The position numbers and the translations under genes were made by a program. A stretch of DNA of 64,000 bases, taken from positions 5,405,386-5,469,385 of the forward strand of contig NZ_VFPP01000001.1 of the NCBI RefSeq assembly GCF_006716745.1, in the 5' to 3' direction. Position 1 is the stretch's first letter; each line of letters begins with the position of its first letter. Below are positions 58,507-64,000 of the stretch, piece after piece. Below the pieces are notes generated by a model. The model ran no database searches. It saw only the letters and a program-made list of their open reading frames with translations, and was not told where the DNA came from. This DNA comes from Saccharothrix saharensis (GTDB taxonomy: Bacteria > Actinomycetota > Actinomycetes > Mycobacteriales > Pseudonocardiaceae).

Positions 58507-59631
58507 ATGAACGGCGTTATGGCTGCTCCTCGCGCTGAGGTCGTGATCGACCTCGACAACCTCCGGCACAACGTCGCCCACCTCGACGCCCTCGCGCCCA
58601 ACGCCGACACGATGGCCGTCGTCAAGGCCGACGGGTACGGGCACGGCGCGGTGGAGGTGGCCAGAGCGGCGGTCGAGGCGGGCGCGACGTGGCTCGGCTC
58701 CTGCTCGCTCGCCGAAGCCCTGACGCTGCGCGCCACCGGGCTGACCGTGCCGATCCTGGCCTGGCTCGACCCGCACGGCACGGACTACGCACCCGGCGTC
58801 GAGCAGGACGTCGACCTGTCGGCGTCGTCCCTGACCCAGCTGGAGGAGATCTCGGCGGCGGCCGAGAAGGCGGGGCGGACCGCCCGCGTCCACCTCAAGA
58901 TCGACACCGGCCTGTCCCGCAACGGCTGCCCGGCCGCGCGGTGGCCGGAGCTGGTCGAGCGCGCCGCCAAGACCCCGAACGTCGAAGTTCACTCGATCTG
59001 GTCCCACCTGGCCGCGGCCGACGAGATCGGGCATCGCGCCACCGACGCCCAGGCCGAGCGCTTCGACGACGCCTACCGCGAAGCCGTCGCGGCGGGCCTC
59101 GACCCGCGCCGCCACATCGCCAACTCCGCCGCGCTGATCACCCGCCCCGACCTCCACCTGGACCTCGTCCGCCCGGGCATCGCGATCTACGGCCTCAACC
59201 CGGTCCCCGTCCCCACCGACCTGCGGCCCGTGATGACGTTCCGGTCCGCGGTCGCCCTCGTCAAGCGCGTCCCGGCCGGTGAGTCGGTGTCCTACGGTCT
59301 GAGCTGGACCGCGAAGAGCGACACGAACCTGGCCCTGGTGCCCGTCGGTTACGCCGACGGCGTGCCGCGCAGCCTCTCGAACCGGATGGACGTCTGGCTG
59401 GCCGGACGCCGCCGCCCGGTCGTCGGCCGCGTCTGCATGGACCAGGTGGTGGTCGACTGCGGCGACGACGTGGTGGCGGAGGGGGACGAGGTCGTGCTGT
59501 TCGGACCGGGGGGCGACGGCGAGCCGACGGCCCGCGAGTGGGCCGACACCACCGGCACGATCGACTACGAGATCGTCACCGGCATGTACCGACCGCGTGT
59601 CACCCGGAAGTACGTGGGGACACGGCGGTGA
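58507..59631 (+). CDS. alr: Alanine racemase
   Basis: A 374-aa PLP enzyme interconverting L- and D-alanine for peptidoglycan. The PLP-binding Lys40 lies in AVVKADGYGHGAVEV, the catalytic Tyr of about residue 263 in GESVSYGLSW, and GRVCMDQVVVD is conserved in the C-terminal domain. The fold is a TIM barrel plus beta domain. ATG 58507 is chosen; an in-frame ATG at 58519 is possible, and the open frame upstream lies within repeat DNA. The stop overlaps the GTG of the next gene. Confidence 0.96.
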   Translation: MNGVMAAPRAEVVIDLDNLRHNVAHLDALAPNADTMAVVKADGYGHGAVEVARAAVEAGATWLGSCSLAEALTLRATGLTVPILAWLDPHGTDYAPGVEQDVDLSASSLTQLEEISAAAEKAGRTARVHLKIDTGLSRNGCPAARWPELVERAAKTPNVEVHSIWSHLAAADEIGHRATDAQAERFDDAYREAVAAGLDPRRHIANSAALITRPDLHLDLVRPGIAIYGLNPVPVPTDLRPVMTFRSAVALVKRVPAGESVSYGLSWTAKSDTNLALVPVGYADGVPRSLSNRMDVWLAGRRRPVVGRVCMDQVVVDCGDDVVAEGDEVVLFGPGGDGEPTAREWADTTGTIDYEIVTGMYRPRVTRKYVGTRR

Positions 59632-60731
59632 ACACGGTGTGGAAAGCCGTCGGCTGGGCCGGCGGCATCCTCGGCGCCGCCGCGACCGGTGTCGCGGTGG
59701 GCGTGGCCGCGAACCAGAAGAAGGTCTCGCACGACCGGCAAGCCGACGACCCGCTCGCCGGCGAACCGCTCGGCCGCCTCACCCCGACCCGCGAGTCGAC
59801 CGTCGCGGCGGACGACGGCGTGCCGCTGTCGGTCGAGGAGGTCGACCCGGAGGACGGCGGGAAACCCGAGGTGACGGTCGTCCTCGTGCACGGTTTCGCC
59901 CTGGACCGCCGTTGTTGGCACTTCCAGCGCCGCGACTTGGCCGAGCTCACCGAGCCCCGCGTCCGCCAGGTCCTGTACGACCAGCGCAGCCACGGCCGCT
60001 CCGGCCGGTCCACGGCCGAGGGCAGCACGATCGACCAGTGCGCCAAGGACCTCGACGCGGTGATCCGCTCGATGGCGCCGGACGGTCCGCTGGTGCTGGT
60101 CGGTCACTCGATGGGCGGAATGACCATCATGGCGTTGGCCGAGCAGCGCCCCGACCTGTTCGCCGACCGGGTGCGCGGAGTGGCGCTCGTCGGCACGGCC
60201 GCCGGCGCGGTGGGTGGTGCCGGCCTGCCGAAGTCCGTGCTGTCCCGCTACAACCCGGTGACGTTGGGCGTCGGCAGGCTCGCGGGGTTGCAGCCGGGTC
60301 TGGTGGAGTGGGTCCGGCGGCGCGCCTCGACGCTGACGTGGAGCGGCATCCGGGCGCTGGCGTTCGGCACCGGCGAGGTCAGCCCGTCGTTGGTCGACCT
60401 GATGGAGCAGATGATCGGCGGAACGACGGTGCAGGTGCTCACCGAGTTCCTGGAGACCCTCGGCACCCACAACCGCTACAAGGCGCTGGCCGGTCTGCGG
60501 CACTGCGAGGTGCTCGTGATCAGCGGTGACGCGGACAAGCTGACGCCGTTCTCGCACGCCGAGCGGATGGCCGAGGAGATGCCGCACGGCGAACTGGTCC
60601 GCGCGTCCGGGGCGGGCCACATGCTCATGTTGGAACAACCCGACCTGGTCACCGGGCACCTGGTCGGAGTGGTTCGGCGCAGTGCCGCCGAACGGTCGGA
60701 AAGCAGGCGGCGTTGGTGGCGACGAGCGTGA
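59628..60731 (+). CDS. Alpha/beta hydrolase with N-terminal membrane anchor
   Basis: A 367-aa hydrolase, coupled to alr by a GTGA overlap. A short hydrophobic N-terminal segment (AGGILGAAATGVAVGVAA) may anchor or export it. The catalytic triad is visible: nucleophile in LVGHSMGGMTIMAL (residue about 163), Asp in VISGDADKLTP, and His in GAGHMLMLEQP. An oxyanion loop VLVHGFALDRRCW is present. The substrate is unknown. The alr-hydrolase-tsaE order is widespread in actinobacteria, so the gene probably belongs to this housekeeping operon. Confidence 0.88.
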   Translation: MNTVWKAVGWAGGILGAAATGVAVGVAANQKKVSHDRQADDPLAGEPLGRLTPTRESTVAADDGVPLSVEEVDPEDGGKPEVTVVLVHGFALDRRCWHFQRRDLAELTEPRVRQVLYDQRSHGRSGRSTAEGSTIDQCAKDLDAVIRSMAPDGPLVLVGHSMGGMTIMALAEQRPDLFADRVRGVALVGTAAGAVGGAGLPKSVLSRYNPVTLGVGRLAGLQPGLVEWVRRRASTLTWSGIRALAFGTGEVSPSLVDLMEQMIGGTTVQVLTEFLETLGTHNRYKALAGLRHCEVLVISGDADKLTPFSHAERMAEEMPHGELVRASGAGHMLMLEQPDLVTGHLVGVVRRSAAERSESRRRWWRRA

Positions 60732-61228
60732 GCGTGACGCTCCCCGAGGTGCACGACACCGAGGAGTTCGGGCGCGAGCTGGGTGGGCTGGTGCGGGGTG
60801 GCGACCTGGTGCTGCTGTCCGGGCCGTTGGGCGCGGGCAAGACGGCGCTGGTGCGCGGCCTGGCCGACGGCCTCGGTGTGACGGGACGGGTCAGTTCGCC
60901 GACCTTCGTGATCGCGCGCGTCCACGATCCCGCGCCCGGTGGCCGCGGGGTGCCCCTGGTGCACGTGGACGCCTACCGGCTCGGTGGTCATCTCGACGAG
61001 CTGGACGACCTCGACCTCGACACGGATCTGGTGGACGCGGTGGTGGCCGTGGAGTGGGGGGAGGGCGCGGCCGAGCGGCTGTCCGAGGACCACCTGCTGA
61101 TCAAGCTGGAACGCCGGGACGACGACGTGCGCATCGCCCACCTGCACCCTCACGGTGCCTGGGTCGACCGCGAACTCCCCGGTCGACCGGCGATCCCCCG
61201 CACCACGCCCAGCTCCACCAAGTCCTGA
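60728..61228 (+). CDS. tsaE: tRNA threonylcarbamoyladenosine biosynthesis ATPase TsaE
   Basis: A 166-aa ATPase of the t6A pathway, which assists TsaB/TsaD in making threonylcarbamoyladenosine on ANN-decoding tRNAs. The P-loop GPLGAGKTALV includes Lys38, with SPTFVIARVH, HVDAYRLGG and VEWGEGAAERL following. GTG 60728 overlaps the preceding stop; a GTG at 60716 is an alternative. The tail (WVDRELPGRPAIPRTTPSST) is longer than usual and overlaps the convergent carboxyltransferase by 79 nt. tsaB, which often follows, is absent here. Confidence 0.92.
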   Translation: MSVTLPEVHDTEEFGRELGGLVRGGDLVLLSGPLGAGKTALVRGLADGLGVTGRVSSPTFVIARVHDPAPGGRGVPLVHVDAYRLGGHLDELDDLDLDTDLVDAVVAVEWGEGAAERLSEDHLLIKLERRDDDVRIAHLHPHGAWVDRELPGRPAIPRTTPSSTKS

Positions 61229-62394
61229 GGCCGCAACCGCAGGTCATCCGCGAGCCGCAGCACGTCGTCCCGCTTCAGGATCGCCGCCGCCAACTCCGGT
61301 GCGATGACCGAGAAGTACGCATCCGGGGTGATCCACGTGTGCTCCGGGGACGACAGGGCCAACGCCCCACCCGACCCGCCTTCCCCCACGACCAGGGTGG
61401 TGATCGGAACCCGCGCCTCCGCGACCGCCGCGAACAGCTCGGCGATGGCCGCGCCGACCCCGGCCCGTTCCGCCGCCGCGTCGTTCGCCGCGCCCGGCGT
61501 GTCGACCAACGTCAACACCGGCAAGGCGAACCGCGACGCCAGCCGGACCAGGCGGGCCGCCGTGCGGAAACCGGCGGGCGTGGTGGCGGTGCCCGTCTGA
61601 GCGGCGAAGGCGATGGCCCGGTCGCCCCGCCGCCCGACGCCGCACAGCACCCCCGCGTCCACGCCACCCGCCCGGTCGCCGTTGATCGGCATCCGGGAGT
61701 CGAAGTAGTCGTCCAGGTAAGCCCCGGCGCGGGGGCGGTCCGCCGAACGCGCCCGCCGCACGGCACTCCACCCGTCCGCGGGCAGCTCCTGGGCACCCAG
61801 TGCGCGCGGCACCTCGGCAGGTACGGCGTCGCCGTGCGTCAGCAGCCAGACGACCTCCGCCACGGTCGCACCGACGTCGGCGGCCGGCACGACGAGGTCC
61901 ACCGTGCCGGCCGCGAACTGGCCCTCAGCGGTGTAAGCGGGGTCGTCGGCGGGCCGCACGCGACTGCCCGCGAAGCCGACCTGCGCGCCCGCCACGCCGA
62001 TGACGAAGTCGGCCCCGGCACCCAGTGACGCCCACAGGCCACCGGTGGTCGGGTCACCCAGCACCGACACGTGCGGCAAGCCCGCCTCCCGGTGCGCGGC
62101 GCACAGCCGCGCCACGCGCTGGAGCTGCCGCAACGACAGCATCCCCTCCTGCATCCGGCTCCCACCGGTGGCGATCCGGGACACCACGGGCAAGCGGGCG
62201 GCCCGCGCCCCGGTGAACGCCTCCTCGATCAGGGCGCCGGTCGCGGTGCCGACGGAGCCGCCGAGGAACCGGAAGTCGAAGGTGATCTCCACCGCGTGCG
62301 CCGACCGCTGCCACGTCACCGACTCGACGCCACCGGACCGCGCCCGCGCCCGGCCGAGCTGCTCCTCGTAACCCGGCCAGCCCAGCGGGTTCAC
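61150..62394 (-). CDS. Fused acetyl-CoA carboxylase carboxyltransferase (AccD-AccA type)
   Basis: A 414-aa carboxyltransferase that combines beta and alpha halves. The N-terminal half (FDFRFLGGSVGTATGALIEE, RIATGGSRMQEGMLSL, SVLGDPTTGGLWASLG) is AccD-like. The C-terminal half (VDTPGAANDAAAERAGVG, VVGEGGSGGALAL, VIAPELAAAILKRDD) is AccA-like. It transfers the carboxyl from biotin to acetyl-CoA. No N-terminal zinc finger is seen. GTG 62394 overlaps the stop of the matB-like gene, so the two are coupled. S. coelicolor carries a comparable fused gene beside matB (from memory). Confidence 0.85.
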   Translation of the reverse strand: MNPLGWPGYEEQLGRARARSGGVESVTWQRSAHAVEITFDFRFLGGSVGTATGALIEEAFTGARAARLPVVSRIATGGSRMQEGMLSLRQLQRVARLCAAHREAGLPHVSVLGDPTTGGLWASLGAGADFVIGVAGAQVGFAGSRVRPADDPAYTAEGQFAAGTVDLVVPAADVGATVAEVVWLLTHGDAVPAEVPRALGAQELPADGWSAVRRARSADRPRAGAYLDDYFDSRMPINGDRAGGVDAGVLCGVGRRGDRAIAFAAQTGTATTPAGFRTAARLVRLASRFALPVLTLVDTPGAANDAAAERAGVGAAIAELFAAVAEARVPITTLVVGEGGSGGALALSSPEHTWITPDAYFSVIAPELAAAILKRDDVLRLADDLRLRPQDLVELGVVRGIAGRPGSSRSTQAP

Positions 62395-63725
62395 CGCAGC
62401 TCCCGCTTCAGCACCTTGCCCATGTCGTTGCGCGGCAACGCGTCCACGTACCGCACGACCCTCGGCCGCTTGTGCGGCGACAGCAACCTGGCCACGTGGT
62501 CGCCCAACGCCTCGGGCGCGGGTGGTTCGCCGTCGGCCACGACCCACGCCACCACCCGCTCGCCCAGGTCGTCGTCCGGCTCGCCGGTCACCGCGACCTC
62601 GGCCACGGCCGGGTGCTCCAGCAGGGCGTTCTCGACCTCGCCCGCACCGATCTTGTACCCGCCGCTCTTGATCAGGTCCGTGGCCCGTCGCCCGACGATC
62701 CGCACGTACCCGTCCGGCTCCACCACGGCCAGGTCACCGGTCCGGAACCAGCCGTCGCGGAACGCGTCACGCGTGGCGTCCGGCCGGTTCAGGTACTCCA
62801 GGAACAGGTTCGGCCCGCGCACCTCGATCTCGCCCGGCTCGTCGCCGGACCCGCCGACGACCCGCAGCTCCACCCCGTCCAGCGGCAGCCCGACCGCGCC
62901 GGGCCGCCGGTCGCCGTCCGCGCGGACGCTGGTGTTCATCAGCGTCTCGGTCATCCCGTAGCGCTCCACCACCCGCTGGCCGGTGAGCTGCGAGATGCGC
63001 TCGTGCACGGTGGCCGGGAGCGCCGCGGACCCGGACACGAGCAGCCGGGCCCGCCCGAACGCGGCGGCGTGCTCGGGCTCGGCCGCGATCCGGTGGTACA
63101 TCGTGGGGACGCCGAACATCATCGTGCCGCCGCCGCGCAGCGCCTCGGCCGCCTCGGCGACGCCGAACGACCCGAGGTGGTGCACCGTCCCGCCCCGCCG
63201 CAACGGCCCGAGCACCCCGACGCCCAAGCCGTGCACGTGGAACAACGGCAGGCCGTGCACCACCACGTCGTCCTCGGTCCACGCCCACGCCGCCGCCAGC
63301 GCGTCGAGGTTCGTCGCCAGCGCCCGCCTCGGCAGCACCACGCCCTTGGGCGGTCCCGTCGTGCCGCTCGTGTAGACGATCAACGCCGGCGCCTCGCCGT
63401 CCGGCTCCGGCAGGTCGACCACCGGGCCGGACGGCAGCACGTCGTCCACCACCAGGTCGGGCTCGCTGTCGGCGAGGATGTGCGCGAGCTCCCGCTCGCC
63501 GACCTTGGGGTTGAGCGGCACGACCGGCACGCCGGCCAGCAACGCGCCGACGACCACCACGCACGTCTCGGGGGTCGGCCGCGCCCACACCGCGACCCTC
63601 CGCCGCCCGACCAGCCCGCCCGCCACGGCGCGGGCCTCGCGCGCCAACTGCTCGTAGGTCAGCTCCCGCTCGGGGAACCGCAGGGCGATCTTCGGCGACG
63701 GTGAGGCCAGCGCTGGCAGCAGCAT
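62391..63725 (-). CDS. matB: Malonyl-CoA synthetase-like acyl-CoA synthetase (MatB type)
   Basis: A 444-aa ANL-superfamily enzyme that activates malonate or methylmalonate with ATP and CoA. Motifs: P-loop VYTSGTTGPPKGVV at residues 118-131, QGLPLFHVHGL-like GLPLFHVHGLG, GVPTMYHRIA, ERYGMTETLMNT, GWFRTGDLAV and catalytic Lys437 in PRNDMGKVLKREL. The LNPKVGERELAHILADSEPD and DLIKSGGYKIGAGEVENALL stretches match Streptomyces MatB closely. Coupled to the carboxyltransferase, it would give a second route to malonyl-CoA. Confidence 0.87.
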   Translation of the reverse strand: MLLPALASPSPKIALRFPERELTYEQLAREARAVAGGLVGRRRVAVWARPTPETCVVVVGALLAGVPVVPLNPKVGERELAHILADSEPDLVVDDVLPSGPVVDLPEPDGEAPALIVYTSGTTGPPKGVVLPRRALATNLDALAAAWAWTEDDVVVHGLPLFHVHGLGVGVLGPLRRGGTVHHLGSFGVAEAAEALRGGGTMMFGVPTMYHRIAAEPEHAAAFGRARLLVSGSAALPATVHERISQLTGQRVVERYGMTETLMNTSVRADGDRRPGAVGLPLDGVELRVVGGSGDEPGEIEVRGPNLFLEYLNRPDATRDAFRDGWFRTGDLAVVEPDGYVRIVGRRATDLIKSGGYKIGAGEVENALLEHPAVAEVAVTGEPDDDLGERVVAWVVADGEPPAPEALGDHVARLLSPHKRPRVVRYVDALPRNDMGKVLKRELR

Positions 63726-63759
63726 CCCCTTACAGTGACCGGCCCCGCCCCCGGACGCA

Positions 63760-64000
63760 TCACAAGTGTGGTTCGAGCCACGCGATCAGGTGGATCTTCG
63801 GCCGAGCGCCGACTGTCTGTGCGACCAACCGGCCGTCCCGGTAGAGCTGGAGCGTGGGCGCGGACATGATCCCCTGGTCGCGGGCCGTGCCCGGGCTGGC
63901 GTCCATGTCGACCTTCAGCACGGTGAGGTCGTCGCGCTCCCGGTCGATCTCGTCCAGCACCGGCTCCAGCATCCGGCACGGCCCGCACCACGCGGCGCCG
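63760..64000 (-). CDS. Thioredoxin, 5' truncated by window edge
   Basis: The frame is open to the window end and reads GAAWCGPCRMLEPVLDEIDR, so the redox-active WCGPC motif is present and the upstream residues are outside the window. It continues with LTVLKVDMDASPGTARDQGI, MSAPTLQLYRDGRLVAQTVG (the cis-Pro loop SAPT) and ends IAWLEPHL. It is a disulfide reductase of the thioredoxin fold, cytosolic. The gene lies 34 nt upstream of matB. Confidence 0.92.
   Translation of the reverse strand, partial: GAAWCGPCRMLEPVLDEIDRERDDLTVLKVDMDASPGTARDQGIMSAPTLQLYRDGRLVAQTVGARPKIHLIAWLEPHL

Noticed and set aside
55567-59157. 1196-codon minus-strand open frame across glmS, nnrD and alr
   Set aside because: It spans three well-supported plus-strand genes and an intergenic repeat, and has low-complexity composition without any recognisable domain.

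Overview
The window is high-GC DNA with frequent GTG starts and many 4-nt start/stop overlaps. It is typical of an actinomycete chromosome, most likely Pseudonocardiales (Saccharothrix/Actinosynnema/Lentzea-like). I infer this from the gene complement and gene order, not from a database search.

Layout. (1) 1-11.5 kb: the housekeeping spc and alpha ribosomal-protein region: rpsH (cut by the window edge), rplF, rplR, rpsE, rpmD, rplO, a LysE-type exporter, secY-adk-map, two tandem DUF1707 membrane proteins, infA-rpmJ-rpsM-rpsK-rpsD-rpoA-rplQ, then truA. (2) 12.3-17.5 kb: an accessory stretch with an LPG-synthase-type membrane protein, a PIG-L deacetylase, a GT4 glycosyltransferase, a Uma2 protein, and a secreted subtilase with a P domain. 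(3) 17.7-46.8 kb: a type VII (ESX) secretion locus. Its position between truA/rplQ and rplM-rpsI-glmM matches the ESX-4 position in Mycobacterium. It holds eccE with an overlapping conserved partner, eccB, a pair of putative substrates, mycP, eccD, the three-ATPase eccC, an Hsp70-like T7SS-associated membrane protein and two WXG100 proteins. (4) 30.5-43.7 kb: inside that locus, between eccC and the Hsp70-like gene, lie four full-length AfsR-type regulators (BTAD-NB-ARC-TPR) interleaved with four decayed or deleted copies. (5) 47.1-53.7 kb: rplM-rpsI, glmM, a small PGQ-repeat membrane protein, and a second set of T7SS substrate-like genes, including a 937-aa protein with a WXG motif and calcium-binding-type repeats. 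(6) 54-64 kb: a serine hydrolase, glmS, the NAD(P)HX repair enzyme, alr, an alpha/beta hydrolase and tsaE. Convergent to these are a fused AccD-AccA carboxyltransferase, a MatB-like malonyl-CoA synthetase and a 5'-truncated thioredoxin.

How the genes work together. The ribosomal, SecY, Adk, Map and IF-1 genes form the translation and export core. EccB/C/D/E plus MycP would build the ESX membrane machine, and the WXG100-type proteins at 21.6-23.1, 46.2-46.8 and 50.1-53.2 kb are its probable cargo. The small partners carry YxxxD/E tails, and the two large ones share a Met/Gly-rich tail ending in VLGE. GlmM and GlmS feed UDP-GlcNAc synthesis, and Alr supplies D-alanine, both for the cell wall. 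The AccDA/MatB pair would supply malonyl-CoA.

The most unusual features are the AfsR-paralogue array embedded in the ESX locus, 11-bp phased CTCAC repeats in front of two of its transcription units, a 16-bp motif shared by the leaders of two T7SS-substrate operons, and a dispersed 40-bp intergenic repeat that forms a long inverted repeat near 58.3 kb. No tRNA, rRNA, CRISPR array or insertion sequence was seen.
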